A DNA stretch of 64,000 nt from Rhodospirillaceae bacterium (GTDB lineage: Bacteria; Pseudomonadota; Alphaproteobacteria; Bin65): assembly GCA_011523655.1 (NCBI GenBank), contig WTGH01000010.1:124001-188000 (forward strand), given 5' to 3'. The notes under the pieces were generated by a model. The model worked only from the letters and a program-made list of their open reading frames with translations. It had not been told where the DNA came from and searched no databases. The position numbers and the translations under genes are program-made. The number at the start of each line of letters is the position of its first letter. Within the stretch, counting starts at the first letter, position 1. Of this stretch, positions 42,247 to 51,563 are shown piece after piece.

Positions 42247-42276
42247 ATATCATGAATAATTTCAAGAGGACCGGCC

Positions 42277-42981
42277 ATGAAGGACCCGAGGCAAGCCCAC
42301 AGCTACAAAGGTCTGCATCCGCTTGCCAAGGCGGTCACAATTCTTCTGGCTCTGGGGATCGTCGCGGCGGCCGTCGACCTCGGCCATAACGTCCACCTGC
42401 TCGTTCTGCTCGACGCCGTGATCGAGGAACGGAGCAGGGAGGCCGTGCTGGACATGGCGGCGGCGTTCGAACTGGGCGACAGGATTCTCTTTCCGACACT
42501 CGGCATCGTCGCCGTCACGGCGATTGCATTCCTGGGCTGGGTCTACCGCGCCAACGCGAACGCCCATGCCCTTGGCTTCGCGGACCTGAAATTCCCGCCC
42601 GGCTGGGCGGTCGGCTGGTGGTTCGTCCCGATCGCCAACCTGATCCAGGCGCCGCGGGTGATGCTGGAGCTTTACCGCGTCGCCCTGGCGGGTGATCCCG
42701 CTGCCCGGCGCGCCCATATCGGCAGCGCCCCCGTCATCGTCTGGTGGCTGCTGATTCTGTTCGCGAACGGCGCCGACCGCTACGGCGCCGGCCGGATCGG
42801 CGGCGAGGAAGGATTCGAACAGTTCCGGCAGGCGCTGATCGCCTATATCGCCGGGGACGTCATGTTTCTCGCCGCCGGCGCGCTCGCGATCTGGCTGGTG
42901 CGCCGGATCACCGCCGGCATCGAAAGCGCGAAGGCGGCGGCCGATCAGGCTGAGAGGGAGGCTGCGCGCGGGCGCGCGTGA
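42277..42981 (+). CDS. DUF4328 family membrane protein
   Basis: This 234-aa membrane protein has four or more hydrophobic segments and the diagnostic PPGWAVGWWFVPIANLIQAPRVMLELYR of DUF4328 (split here: PGWAVGWWFVPIAN, then LIQAPRVMLELYR). A charged C-terminal helix (ESAKAAADQAEREAARGRA) follows. The ATG at 42277 has AGAGGA before it. Function is unknown. It lies among repeats with no evident operon. Confidence 0.8.
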   Translation: MKDPRQAHSYKGLHPLAKAVTILLALGIVAAAVDLGHNVHLLVLLDAVIEERSREAVLDMAAAFELGDRILFPTLGIVAVTAIAFLGWVYRANANAHALGFADLKFPPGWAVGWWFVPIANLIQAPRVMLELYRVALAGDPAARRAHIGSAPVIVWWLLILFANGADRYGAGRIGGEEGFEQFRQALIAYIAGDVMFLAAGALAIWLVRRITAGIESAKAAADQAEREAARGRA

Positions 42982-43011
42982 TCGTCCGCAAACCTTCGCG
43001 GCCACCTTGTC

Positions 43012-43136
43012 CTTCCCCCTCTTCAGAGGGGGAAGTGGCCGAGCGCAGCGAGGTCGATGGGGGTGCCGTCGTTCCTGTAGGGTCGTACAAGCGCTACGGC
43101 ACCCCCACCTGGCCTCCCCCTCTGAAGAGGGGGAGG
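43012..43136. repeat. Long inverted-repeat intergenic element
   Basis: Two outer arms, CTTCCCCCTCTTCAGAGGGG near 43012 and TCCCCCTCTGAAGAGGGGGA near 43116, are each self-palindromic and pair with one another. Inner parts GGGGGTGCC and GGCACCCCC also pair. The whole can fold into a long hairpin and resembles the small palindromic elements seen between alphaproteobacterial genes. It lies between the DUF4328 gene and the convergent MetE-like gene. Confidence 0.75.
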
Positions 43137-43238
43137 AATAGCGTTGCGGATGGGCGCGGCTTTTCGCAGAGGAATCCCTTGGGGCGGGAGATTCCGCGCT
43201 TGTTGCGCCTTACGGGCAATTCCGTCCGGCGGCCCCGT

Positions 43239-44279
43239 TCACCCGCCTTCCAGCGCGATGCGGTGGCTGTCGAGCAGGCCCGGCGCGCGGGCCGGGTCGC
43301 CGCGGCCCCAGCCGCATTCGGTGGCGATGCCGAAATCGGCCACGGTCTGCGCCGCGGCGGCGATGCGGCGCCGGTCGCCGTCGCGGTCGTCGTGGTGGAT
43401 GATGCCCAAATAAAGCTCGCATCCCTCCGGGAGGCTCAGTGCTGAAAGAGGCGCGTAATAGGCCGCATCGTCCCGGTGTTTCGGCGCCGGGACGTGGACG
43501 AACTGCAGCGAACGGTCGAGCCCGGCGAGGATGCCGTGGATCATCTCGACCGCGTTGGCGAGGTCAGCGGGCATCACGACATGCTCGTCGTTCGGCGTGC
43601 CGTAGCACAGATGGTAGCCGAGCTCGGCGGGCTCCGGCACGGCGTTGCCGAGGCGGGCGAGCATCCCCGTGATGTCGTCCTTGTAGCTCGCCGGCCGGTT
43701 CGGGAAATAGCCCTCCCAGGCCAGCACCTCCTGGCAGACGTCCCACTGGATCGCCAGGTCGCCGTGGGGAATGGCGGCGCAGATTTTCGCCAGGTCCGCC
43801 TTGAAGGCGCGCTCGTAGGCGGCGAAGAAATCCGGCCGCGCCGCCGGCGAGACGAACCAGTAGCCGATCGCCATCGGCGTCGGCAGGCAGACCTGGAAGC
43901 GCACGCCGGCCGGCAGCGTCCCCGCCTCGCGCATCGCCACGAAGCGGGCGTAGGAGGCGATGGCTTCTGGCGCATAACCGGGGTCGAAATCGACCGTCGC
44001 CGGATCGACGCCGGGGCGGAAGCGGAACAGCTCCCACTCGCGGATCAGCTTGCCGTCCCACTGGTGGATGCGCTGCATGTCCTCGTCGGCGGCGACCTCC
44101 ATCGCCGGATGCTCCGCCACCTTGGCGCGCTGCCAGAAGATCCAGCGCGCCCGCTCGCCGGTCTCGCCGTCAGGAATGCGCTTCAGATGCCCGCCGAGCC
44201 GGCCGGCAATCTCGCGGAAGGTCGTCTCGGCATCCGCATAGGGCAGGCTGCCGACAAGATGGGCGCAGGTGAGGGGCAT
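43239..44279 (-). CDS. MetE/UROD-like TIM-barrel protein (uncharacterised)
   Basis: This 346-residue protein has the fold pattern of cobalamin-independent methionine synthase C-terminal domains. It starts CAHLVGSLPYADAETTFREIAGRLGGHLKRIPDGETGER, carries QWDVCQEVLAWEG, and ends with ATECGWGRGDPARAPGLLD, which contains a Cys like the MetE zinc region. No complete MetE N-domain exists, so it is not MetE itself. It could be a vinyl/methyl-transfer or aromatic catabolism enzyme of COG0620. The start chosen is the ATG at 44279. Confidence 0.7.
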   Translation of the reverse strand: MPLTCAHLVGSLPYADAETTFREIAGRLGGHLKRIPDGETGERARWIFWQRAKVAEHPAMEVAADEDMQRIHQWDGKLIREWELFRFRPGVDPATVDFDPGYAPEAIASYARFVAMREAGTLPAGVRFQVCLPTPMAIGYWFVSPAARPDFFAAYERAFKADLAKICAAIPHGDLAIQWDVCQEVLAWEGYFPNRPASYKDDITGMLARLGNAVPEPAELGYHLCYGTPNDEHVVMPADLANAVEMIHGILAGLDRSLQFVHVPAPKHRDDAAYYAPLSALSLPEGCELYLGIIHHDDRDGDRRRIAAAAQTVADFGIATECGWGRGDPARAPGLLDSHRIALEGG

Positions 44280-44366
44280 GGGGGATATCCTTGGGACCGG
44301 CGAAAGAGTTTGCCAGACTAAATGGAAACAATGGCTGGGGGCAGAGGCTCGCCGCAAAAAAAACTC

Positions 44367-44416
44367 TTGACGGCGTAACTTTTTTCAATCACGATCGTGA
44401 CAGAGAAAAGTTACGC
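44367..44416 (+). promoter_or_regulatory. Operator-like 44-bp palindrome with -35 box before the low-GC module
   Basis: Arms GCGTAACTTTT (44373-44383) and AAAAGTTACGC (44406-44416) are perfect 11-bp inverses, and a second perfect 12-bp palindrome, TCACGATCGTGA (44389-44400), shares the same centre at 44394.5. A TTGACG box begins just before it at 44367. The first gene starts at 44425, eight bases beyond the palindrome. This is a dyad operator in shape; the XRE-domain protein of the module is the natural candidate to bind it. Confidence 0.65.
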
Positions 44417-44424
44417 GAGGCACC

Positions 44425-45063
44425 ATGATAGCTGTGATCACCCGTGACCCTAGGTTTGTCGACCGAAGGCTCCAGCGCGATTTCGACACCACCCGCGAGC
44501 AGCTGATTGAAATCGTAAAGGCTGCAGTTGCAGCGCGAGGCCAAAGCACAGACGACTCGCCAAGATCAGCTGCTGCTTACTACGCATGGGCGGCGGCTAC
44601 GACGAGATTGCGCCAAGTGTTCCGACAGAAGGGTTGGGATAAGGGTGATGAGAATGGAATCGAAACCGTTGTTTGCCACGAGCGCAAGACACAAATTGCT
44701 GTCCTAAGTACAGATCGGTGGACGGCTGATGAGCGGCGCCCTCCTCGAAATCGAACGATAAAAGGACCTGCTTCAGAGAAAATTATTGATCTGAATGAAC
44801 AGTTTGAATTTTTTAGTCCCGAGGAAATGGGGCAAATTGCAAGCTCACCATATGCCTTGTGGTATTTGTGCATATATGACAATGGAAGTAAGGTTCGCGC
44901 AGAGATTTCGAAACCGATTGAATTTCTCGGAGGTTACATTACCAAGTATAGTGAGCGTATTTTTCTGTTACAGGAAGGCGATTGGGAGAAGGTAACTATT
45001 GCGCCGTTTGGAGATGACACAGCAGCTAGCGATGACCTCGAAATTAATGTTCGTCGCAAGTAG
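44425..45063 (+). CDS. Uncharacterised protein of the low-GC module
   Basis: I do not recognise this 212-aa protein. It has a charged N-terminal half (FVDRRLQRDFDTTREQLIEIVKAAV) and a C-terminal half rich in aromatic and charged residues (LNEQFEFFSPEEMGQIASSPYALWYLCIYDNGSKVRAEISK). No signal peptide, membrane helix or catalytic motif is evident. Codon use is notably more A/T-rich than neighbouring genes. It lies 5 bases before the XRE/ImmA gene and likely forms a two-gene unit with it, as a toxin, inhibitor or phage-type sensor partner. That role is an inference from layout only. Confidence 0.72.
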   Translation: MIAVITRDPRFVDRRLQRDFDTTREQLIEIVKAAVAARGQSTDDSPRSAAAYYAWAAATTRLRQVFRQKGWDKGDENGIETVVCHERKTQIAVLSTDRWTADERRPPRNRTIKGPASEKIIDLNEQFEFFSPEEMGQIASSPYALWYLCIYDNGSKVRAEISKPIEFLGGYITKYSERIFLLQEGDWEKVTIAPFGDDTAASDDLEINVRRK

Positions 45064-45068
45064 CCGAA

Positions 45069-46142
45069 ATGTTCAATCCGTTACGCCTCACGCTTGCGAG
45101 GAAGCGCCGTCGATTCAGTAAAAAGGAATTGGCCGAAGCTGTTAAGGTTACACCGCACTCTATCTTACGTTATGAGTCTGGTGCTATATCACCAACGGAT
45201 GAAGTAGTCGCACGCCTATCCATCGCGTTGAATTTTCCCGTCAGTTTCTTTTTCGGAACCGACGTAGAAGAGCTGCACGAAACTGCCGCTAGCTTTCGTA
45301 GTCTCAGTTCAATCTCAGCAAAGGAGAGAGATGCGGCACTAGCGGCTGGAAGTCTGTCATTTATGTTTTCGGATTGGGTTGTTGAGCGATTCGAGCTACC
45401 AGAACCCGACTTGCTCGACCTTGGTGGCGACACACCAGAAATCGCGGCGCGGTCACTACGTGAAAAATGGGGTCTCGGAGAAAGGCCAATTAACAATATG
45501 GTGCGTCTCCTTGAAGCTAAAGGTGTGCGCTTGTTTTCGATGGCTGAAAATACAATGACGGTAGATGCGTTTTCAGTTTGGCGAACGGAAACACCGTTCA
45601 TATTCCTCAATACCATGAAAACGGCAGAGCGCAGCCGATTTGACGCCGCGCACGAACTGGGACATCTCGTGTTGCACAGAGAAGGCGGGTCGAAAGGCCG
45701 CGCTGCTGAGCATGAGGCAAATCAATTTGCTTCCGCCTTCCTTCTTCCAGAGGCTGATATTTTAGCAGCCCTTCCCCGTGTCCATACGCTTAACCAAGTT
45801 ATTGAAGCAAAAAAACGGTGGTCCGTTTCGGTTATGGCTCTACTACATCGGCTAAGGCATTTAGAAATAATGTCCGACTGGCAATACCGAATGTTTTGCA
45901 TAAATGCTACCAATCTTGGATATAGACGATCAGAACCATTTGGAATTGCTAGAGAGCATTCGATTGTTTGGGAAAAAGTATTAACTGCACTTTGGAATGA
46001 GCGGATTACAAAATCGGATATAGCAATAGATCTCGGTCTACCATCGGATGAAATAGAAAACCTTTTGTTTGGTCTTACTGGCGAACCGTCGGGCGAAAAA
46101 TTACTAGACAGCCGGCCACCCTTGCGCCTAATTTCCCCCTAA
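45069..46142 (+). CDS. XRE HTH regulator with ImmA/IrrE metallopeptidase domain
   Basis: This 357-aa protein combines an N-terminal Cro/C1-type HTH (residues about 5-62, RLTLARKRRRFSKKELAEAVKVTPHSILRYE) with an ImmA/IrrE-like Zn peptidase domain. The HEXXH zinc motif is seen in DAAHELGHLVLHREG (about residues 194-208), with AEHEANQFASAFLLP supplying a third ligand. Such proteins cleave or are cleaved to lift repression in mobile elements, stress responses and defence modules. Codon use is A/T-rich, unlike the chromosome around it. It probably binds the palindrome upstream of its partner gene. Confidence 0.88.
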   Translation: MFNPLRLTLARKRRRFSKKELAEAVKVTPHSILRYESGAISPTDEVVARLSIALNFPVSFFFGTDVEELHETAASFRSLSSISAKERDAALAAGSLSFMFSDWVVERFELPEPDLLDLGGDTPEIAARSLREKWGLGERPINNMVRLLEAKGVRLFSMAENTMTVDAFSVWRTETPFIFLNTMKTAERSRFDAAHELGHLVLHREGGSKGRAAEHEANQFASAFLLPEADILAALPRVHTLNQVIEAKKRWSVSVMALLHRLRHLEIMSDWQYRMFCINATNLGYRRSEPFGIAREHSIVWEKVLTALWNERITKSDIAIDLGLPSDEIENLLFGLTGEPSGEKLLDSRPPLRLISP

Positions 46143-46212
46143 TTATGTCGATCGGCCCTGTCAAAACTAATTCCTCAAGTTGAAGAAATTGTACTTTGCT
46201 TACCAGAAAGAA

Positions 46213-46237
46213 GGGGCGGCCCCTTCGGGCGCGCCCC
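46213..46237 (-). terminator. Probable terminator of nrdJ
   Basis: GGGGCG...GCCC, a short loop, then GGGC, one bulged base and CGCCCC give a ten-pair stem with a one-base bulge (46213-46237). On the minus strand it is followed by the T-rich TTCTTTCTGG. It lies about 40 bases past the nrdJ stop and is convergent with the low-GC module end. Confidence 0.5.
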
Positions 46238-46278
46238 GCAGTTTCAGGGAGGAGTAACGGACGGGCAAAAATGCCCGA

Positions 46279-49200
46279 TCAGCTGCACCCGCTGGTCGCC
46301 CCGCAGGTGTCGCACTTGAGACACGTGCCGTTGCGCACCAGGGTGAAATTCCCGCATTCGCCGCAGGAGTCGCCCTCATAGCCCTTCATCCGCGCCTCGC
46401 GGATCTGGTCGAGCTTGAGGTCGACCGCCTCGGCGACTGCGGGAGATACCTCGAGAGCCGCTGACCCGCCCTCGAGCTCCGCGGTCTGCAAGCCGCCGTT
46501 GCCGCCGCCGGAGGATGCGGCGGAAACGCCTGCCGGCTTGCCGGCCGAAGACTGTTGTCCCGAAACATTGCCGGCGCCGTTGCCGGCCCCGTGGCCTGAA
46601 CCGTTCCCGGCGCCATGGCCGGAACCGTTGCCTGATCCGTTGCCTGATCCATTGCCGCCGGCGTTCGCGGCCAGCGACAGGCCGCCCTCAAGGACGGCGA
46701 ACTTGTTGCGCACGAAGCCGTTGCTCGCGACCTTCTGGACCCCGTCGAGCACGGCGGCGGCGGCGGCCTGGGCGGCCGCGTCGTCGGCCAGCGCGCTCTC
46801 CGCGACGCCGCTGCCGATGATGTCGGGCAGCATGTCGGTGCCGGTGGCGTGGGCGAGGTCTTCCCGGTCCAGGTAGGAGACCGCCAGCTCGCGGAAGATG
46901 TAGTCGATCACCGACGTCGCCATCTTGATGGCGTCGTTGCCCTCGACCAGACCCTGGGGCTCGAAGCGGGTGAAGGTGAAGGAGTCGACGAACTCCTCCA
47001 GCGGCACGCCGTATTGCAGGCCCATCGAGACGGCGATGGCGAAGCTGTCCATGATGCTGCGGAAGGAGCTGCCTTCCTTGTGCATGTCGATGAAGATTTC
47101 GCCGAGCGTGCCGTCGTCGTATTCGCCGGTGCGCAGATAGACCTTGTGGCCGCCGACGATGGCCTTCTGGGTATAGCCGCGGCGCCGGTGCGGCAGGCGC
47201 TCCCGGCTGGCACGCTCTGCCTTCTCGGCGACCATCTGCGTCGCCTGCATGGCGATCTGCGCGGCCTGTTCCGCCGCCGGGGCCCGGATGACGGCTTCCT
47301 TGGCGTCCTCGGCCGCGTCCTCGTCGTCGAGATCGTCAAACACGGTGGCCGAGAGCGGCTGGCTGAGCTTGGAGCCGTCGCGGTAGAGCGCGTTGGCCTT
47401 CACGCCCAGCTGCCACGACAGTTCATAGGCCTTGCGGCAGTCCTCGACCGTCGCCGCGTTCGGCATGTTGATCGTCTTGGAGATCGCGCCGGAGACGAAG
47501 GGCTGGGCCGCCGCCATCATGCGGATGTGGCTCTCCCAGCTCAGGAAGCGCCTGCCGGACCGCCCGCACGGCGAGGCGCAGTCGAACACCGGCAGATGCT
47601 CGTCCTTCAGGTGCGGCGCGCCTTCCAGGGTCATCGCCCCGCACACCCAGGCGTTCGCCGCCTCGATCTCGCGGCGCGAGAAGCCGAGGGCGGCGAGCAT
47701 GTCGAATTCCGGATCGTCGAGCGCGTCCGGGTCGAGGCCGAGCCGGTTGACGCAGAAATCCTCGCCCAGGGTCCATTTGTTGAAGACGAACTTGATGTCG
47801 AAGGCCTGGGCGAGGGCGTCCTCGACCCGCTCGATCATCGGCTCGGTGAAGCCGGCCTTGCGCAGCGCCGCATGGTCGATCGCCGGCGACTCCTCCAGCG
47901 AGCCGTTGCCGACGGCATAGCGGATCATCTCCTCGATCTGCGGCGTGGCGTAGCCCAGGGTGCGCAGCGCCAGCGGCGCCAGCCGGTTGATGATCTTGAA
48001 ATAGCCGCCGCCGGCGAGCTTCTTGAACTTGACCAGCGCGAAGTCCGGCTCGATCCCGGTGGTGTCGCAGTCCATGACCAGGCCGATCGTGCCGGTCGGC
48101 GCGATCACCGTGGCCTGGGCGTTGCGGTAGCCGGCGGTCGCGCCTTTCTCATAGGCCCGGTCCCACGCCGCGCGGGCGGCGTCGAGCAGCGCCCGGTCCG
48201 GGCAGGCCGCCCGGTCGAGCGGGACGGGCAGGACGGCGAGGTCCTCGTAGCCCTCGGTCTCGCCCCAGGCGGCGCGGCGGTGGTTGCGCATCACCCGCAG
48301 CATGGCGCCGGCGTTCTCGGCATGGCCGGGGAAGGGGCCGAGCTCGGCGGCCATGTCGGCCGAGGTCTCGTAGGCCGCGCCGGTCATCAGCGCGCTCACG
48401 GCGCCGCAGAAGGCCCGGCCTTCGTCGCTGTCGTAGGGCAGGCCCGAGGCCATCAGGTAGCCGCCGACATTGGCGAAGCCGAGGCCCAGCGTCCGGTAGC
48501 GGTAGGACAGCTCGGCGATCCGGCGCGACGGGAACTGCGCCATCAGGACGGAGATTTCCAGCGTCAGCGTCCACAGCCGCACGGCGTGCTCGAAGCCGGC
48601 GACGTCGAACGCGCCGTCGGCCTTGCGGAAGGCGAGCAGGTTGAGCGACGCCAGGTTGCACGCCGTGTCGTCCAGGAACATGTATTCCGAGCACGGATTC
48701 GACGCGTTGATGCGCCCGCCGGCCGGGCAGGTATGCCATTCGTTGATTGTCGAATCGAACTGGACGCCGGGATCGGCCGACTGCCAGGCGGCCTCGGCGA
48801 TCTGCCGCCACAATTCGCCGGCATTGATTTTGCGGTGCTCGTCCCCGGTCGTGCGCTTGTAGAGCGTCCATTCGCCGTTCGCCATCGCGGCGTCGAGGAA
48901 TTCGTTGGTGACACGCACCGAGTTGTTGGAATTCTGGCCAGAGACGGTGAGGTAGGCCTCCGAATCCCAGTCGGTGTCGTAGGTCGTGAATTCGATCTCC
49001 TCGAAGCCCTGCTGGGCGAACTGGATGACCCGCTGGATATAGTTCTGCGGCAGCATCGCCTTGCGCGCCTTGCGGATCGCCTTGCGCAGGCTCGGATTGG
49101 CGCGCGGGTTGAAGGGCTCGGCGCCGTCGAACGCGCGGCAGGCGCGCATGATGTCGTTGAGATGCTTGCGCGCGAGCTTCGAGCCGGCGACCAGCGCGGC

Positions 49201-50106
49201 GACCTTCTGCTCTTCCCTGACCTTCCAGTTGACGAAGTCCTCGATGTCGGGATGGTCGACGTTAACGATGACCATCTTGGCGGCGCGCCGCGTGGTGCCG
49301 CCGGACTTGATCGCGCCGGCCGCCCGGTCGCCGATCTTGAGGAAGCTCATCAGGCCGCTGGACTTGCCGCCGCCGGAAAGGGGCTCGCACTCGCCGCGCA
49401 GGGTCGAGAAGTTGGTGCCGGTGCCCGAGCCGTATTTGAACAGTCGTGCCTCGCGCACCCACAGGTCCATGATGCCGCCGTCGTTCACCAGGTCGTCGGC
49501 GATCGACTGGATGAAGCAGGCATGGGGCTGGGGGCGTTCGTAGGCCGAAGACGCCTCGGTCAGCGTTCCGGTCTCGTGGTCGACATAGTGGTGGCCCTGG
49601 CCGGGGCCGTCGATGCCGTAGGCCCAGTGCAGGCCGGTGTTGAACCATTGCGGCGAGTTCGGCGCCGCCATCTGGCGCGCCAGCATGAAGCGCATCTCGT
49701 CGAAATAGGCGCGGGCGTCGGCCTCGCCGTCGAAATAGCCGCCCTTCCAGCCCCAGTAGGTCCAGGTGCCGGCGAGCCGGTCGAACACCTGCTTGGCGCT
49801 GGTCTCGCCGCCCGTCCCCGCGTCCATCCGGGCGCCCTTCTTCGGCGCGCGCCGGGCCAGCCAGCCGGGGACATTCTCTTCCGGGACGGGTTCGAGATCG
49901 GCTTCGTCCGCCACCCCGGCCTTGCGGAAATATTTCTGGGCCAGGATGTCGATGGCGACCTGGGACCAGTCCTCCGGCGCCTCGACCCGGTCGTTGCTGA
50001 ACACGACGGAGCCGTCCGGATTGCGGATCTCGCTCGTCGCCTTCCGGAAGGCGATACCGTCATAGGCATCCCGGCCTTCGACCGTGAACTGGCGCCGGAT
50101 TTTCAT
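46279..50106 (-). CDS. nrdJ: Vitamin B12-dependent class II ribonucleotide reductase
   Basis: NrdJ reduces ribonucleotides to deoxyribonucleotides using adenosylcobalamin, with or without oxygen. The N-domain has [22 protein letters not shown]. The catalytic barrel carries the Cys/substrate region [21 protein letters not shown] with the Asn-x-Cys-x-Glu. The C-terminal zinc-finger-like [22 protein letters not shown] contains the reducing cysteines. Before that finger is an odd Gly/Asn/Ser-rich linker (about [17 protein letters not shown]). I chose the ATG at 50106 because AGGGAG lies six bases before it. About 1275 aa matches the long alphaproteobacterial form. Confidence 0.95.
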   Translation of the reverse strand: MKIRRQFTVEGRDAYDGIAFRKATSEIRNPDGSVVFSNDRVEAPEDWSQVAIDILAQKYFRKAGVADEADLEPVPEENVPGWLARRAPKKGARMDAGTGGETSAKQVFDRLAGTWTYWGWKGGYFDGEADARAYFDEMRFMLARQMAAPNSPQWFNTGLHWAYGIDGPGQGHHYVDHETGTLTEASSAYERPQPHACFIQSIADDLVNDGGIMDLWVREARLFKYGSGTGTNFSTLRGECEPLSGGGKSSGLMSFLKIGDRAAGAIKSGGTTRRAAKMVIVNVDHPDIEDFVNWKVREEQKVAALVAGSKLARKHLNDIMRACRAFDGAEPFNPRANPSLRKAIRKARKAMLPQNYIQRVIQFAQQGFEEIEFTTYDTDWDSEAYLTVSGQNSNNSVRVTNEFLDAAMANGEWTLYKRTTGDEHRKINAGELWRQIAEAAWQSADPGVQFDSTINEWHTCPAGGRINASNPCSEYMFLDDTACNLASLNLLAFRKADGAFDVAGFEHAVRLWTLTLEISVLMAQFPSRRIAELSYRYRTLGLGFANVGGYLMASGLPYDSDEGRAFCGAVSALMTGAAYETSADMAAELGPFPGHAENAGAMLRVMRNHRRAAWGETEGYEDLAVLPVPLDRAACPDRALLDAARAAWDRAYEKGATAGYRNAQATVIAPTGTIGLVMDCDTTGIEPDFALVKFKKLAGGGYFKIINRLAPLALRTLGYATPQIEEMIRYAVGNGSLEESPAIDHAALRKAGFTEPMIERVEDALAQAFDIKFVFNKWTLGEDFCVNRLGLDPDALDDPEFDMLAALGFSRREIEAANAWVCGAMTLEGAPHLKDEHLPVFDCASPCGRSGRRFLSWESHIRMMAAAQPFVSGAISKTINMPNAATVEDCRKAYELSWQLGVKANALYRDGSKLSQPLSATVFDDLDDEDAAEDAKEAVIRAPAAEQAAQIAMQATQMVAEKAERASRERLPHRRRGYTQKAIVGGHKVYLRTGEYDDGTLGEIFIDMHKEGSSFRSIMDSFAIAVSMGLQYGVPLEEFVDSFTFTRFEPQGLVEGNDAIKMATSVIDYIFRELAVSYLDREDLAHATGTDMLPDIIGSGVAESALADDAAAQAAAAAVLDGVQKVASNGFVRNKFAVLEGGLSLAANAGGNGSGNGSGNGSGHGAGNGSGHGAGNGAGNVSGQQSSAGKPAGVSAASSGGGNGGLQTAELEGGSAALEVSPAVAEAVDLKLDQIREARMKGYEGDSCGECGNFTLVRNGTCLKCDTCGATSGCS

Positions 50107-50227
50107 CGGCATCTCCCTGTCCGCCAGGCGCCCGGTCGGCGCCGCGACCTCATCCCTATATGTTGAGCTTTGTCGGCCCGTTACCCCAAGATATTGCGCG
50201 GCTCAGGCGAATGAGTCAACAAATTTT

Positions 50228-50243
50228 CCACAATATGTTGTGG
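50228..50243 (-). promoter_or_regulatory. Candidate NrdR box upstream of nrdJ
   Basis: CCACAATATGTTGTGG has perfect six-base arms with a TATG centre and resembles the NrdR consensus (ACACWATATWTWGTGT). A weaker half-like site, CCAAGATATTGCGC, lies 42 bases nearer the gene, a whole number of helical turns. NrdR represses ribonucleotide reductases, so this site fits the nrdJ promoter; the match is partial, so I call it a candidate. Confidence 0.5.
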
Positions 50244-50436
50244 GTGAAAGGATCATGACAGACAATATCATGAGAAAACCGCTACATTCAGCGACTTTTT
50301 CCAAGACTTGCATAACGTGGAAAAGTCCCGCGTCTCACCATCCCGTCAGGGCGTACGGGAGGGTTTGAAACCCTCCCCTACAATTCCCTGTCCGCCCGCT
50401 TCGTCAGGCTCAGGGCGGGCATTCGACACGCCCCGC

Positions 50437-50572
50437 CCTTCGATACGCCCCGGCCGGGGGCCGGGGCTACTCAGGGTGAGGATGAAGGGGATAACCTTCC
50501 ACCAACCCCTCATCCCGAGTAGGCGCGCCAGCGCCGTATCGAGGGGGCCGTATCGACGGGGCCGTAGGGAGG
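50437..50572. repeat. Dispersed intergenic repeat, copy 2
   Basis: This copy shares both conserved ends with 40475-40610 (CCTTCGATACGCCCCGGCC and CCTCATCCCGAGTAGGCGCG), while the middle (GATGAAGGGGATAACC) differs. The two copies flank very different genes 10 kb apart, so the unit is dispersed, not a local duplication. Confidence 0.8.
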
Positions 50573-50577
50573 GGCGC

Positions 50578-50742
50578 CTACGCCTTCCGCCCGGCCAGCG
50601 TCACGCCGACGATCGCCAGGACGACCAGCGCCGCGCCGAGCCACTGGGTCGCGCCGAAGGCTTCGCCGAACAGGAAGACGGCCATGACGATGGTGAAGAC
50701 CGGCTCCAGATTCATCACCAGGGCAGTCCCGGTATCCCCCAT
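50578..50742 (-). pseudogene. C-terminal remnant of an EamA/DMT transporter
   Basis: Only the last 54 residues of an EamA-type permease remain (GDTGTALVMNLEPVFTIVMAVFLFGEAFGATQWLGAALV, then VVLAIVGVTLAGRKA, written in two parts). The open frame continues upstream into sequence unlike the family, so the 5' part has been lost or replaced. The remnant lies between a dispersed repeat and a strong promoter for the next gene, which suggests a deletion or rearrangement here. Confidence 0.72.
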
Positions 50743-50813
50743 CCGATACGCCACGTTCCGCTGCTTGCGGAGCAACACCGGAACCATGTCCGTCTGCGCC
50801 CGCCGCTCAATAG

Positions 50814-50843
50814 TTGACGGCAGGTTTCCCTCACTGCTATAAT
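50814..50843 (+). promoter_or_regulatory. Strong promoter of the XRE-cupin regulator
   Basis: TTGACG (50814-50819) and a perfect TATAAT (50838-50843) are spaced by 18 bases. The sequence before and over the -35, AATAGTTGAC, matches the element ACATAGTTGAC at the cupin promoter (52511) and resembles ACTATGTTGAC at the TRAP promoter (53200), suggesting shared control, possibly autoregulation. Confidence 0.7.
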
Positions 50844-50975
50844 ATGATCCGAAAAGGGATACCGTATTTACCGGGCTGAATGTAAGCGTCGGATGCGGCC
50901 GGGCCGCAATTCGATCCGGGCGACAAGTCCGATACCGGGATCTGCCGAGCCAATCCGGCGAACGGGGCAAGCGAA

Positions 50976-51563
50976 GTGAGCGACGCCAACCTGGAAGAAC
51001 TGATCGCCAGGCACCTGAAGGAGTTGCGTGCAATCAGGGGCGCGACCCTGGAAAGCCTCGCCGCGCAAACGGGTTTCACGAAGGGCTATCTTTCGAAGAT
51101 CGAAAACGGGCGAAAGCTGCCGCCGATCGGGACGCTGTCGCGCATCGCCAGCGCCCTGAACACGGACATCGCGTACTTCTTCCAGAAAGACGAGGATATC
51201 GAGGACGACGACGACAGTTTCTCCATCGTGCGGGCGCAGGAGCGCAAGCGCATCGTCCGGGGCGGCACGTCCTTCGGCTACGACTACGAGAGCATCGCCT
51301 ACAAGAAAATCGCCAAGTCGATGGAGCCCTTCGTCTTCACGTTTCCCGAATCCTTCGACGACGACACCAATTTTTCCCACGAGGGCGAAGAGATGGTGTT
51401 CGTGTTGAGCGGCACCGTCGAATTCGAGGTCGGGGGCAAGAGCGCCATCCTGTCTCCCGGCGATTGCATCTATATGGACGCCATCGTCGAACATCGGGGC
51501 CGCGCGGTCGGCGGCGAAGCGAAGGCCCTGGTCGTGATCTTTCAGCCAAACGCCGAATCCTGA
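50976..51563 (+). CDS. XRE-family regulator with C-terminal cupin domain
   Basis: This 195-aa transcription factor has an N-terminal HTH (about residues 8-62: HLKELRAIRGATLESLAAQTGFTKGYLSKIENGRKLPPIGTL, read here as HLKELRAIRGATLESL and YLSKIENG) and a C-terminal cupin (about residues 115-190: HEGEEMVFVLSGTVEFEV...LSPGDCIYMDAIVEHRG). The cupin usually senses a small ligand. The start is a GTG at 50976. It is the first gene of a catabolic block (DJ-1, cupin, TRAP, BHAC) and the best candidate regulator for it besides BhcR. Confidence 0.9.
   Translation: MSDANLEELIARHLKELRAIRGATLESLAAQTGFTKGYLSKIENGRKLPPIGTLSRIASALNTDIAYFFQKDEDIEDDDDSFSIVRAQERKRIVRGGTSFGYDYESIAYKKIAKSMEPFVFTFPESFDDDTNFSHEGEEMVFVLSGTVEFEVGGKSAILSPGDCIYMDAIVEHRGRAVGGEAKALVVIFQPNAES

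Larger units (their letters stand above)
41790..42276. other. Repeat-filled intergenic region
   Basis: No conserved gene is seen. Three decamer clusters beginning GTCATG lie here (41842-41861, 41918-41947, 42120-42149). Between them, about 41969-42100, is a dispersed repeat of the type CCGCCCCGGACTTGATCC, common in alphaproteobacteria. On the minus strand the clusters read HDIS and DIS, like the terminase-like tail, so this may be the remains of a second copy of that gene. The A/T-rich end (42205-42260) holds the promoter of the next gene. Confidence 0.6.
50113..50577. other. Intergenic region between nrdJ and the EamA remnant
   Basis: The left part holds the nrdJ regulatory sites. Bases 50356-50376 form a near-perfect palindrome (GGGAGGGTTT-G-AAACCCTCCC). 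From 50437 to about 50572 lies a second copy of the dispersed repeat seen at 40475-40610, including CGATACGCCCC and CGAGTAGGCGCGCCAGCGCC. No gene is supported. Confidence 0.65.

Noticed and set aside
43239-44279. Calling this gene methionine synthase metE.
   Set aside because: It has only one TIM-barrel-sized domain, lacks the metE N-domain and does not show all zinc ligands.
46849-50166. A long plus-strand open frame opposite nrdJ.
   Set aside because: It is a composition effect of the GC-rich third codon position on the other strand; nrdJ has unambiguous motifs.
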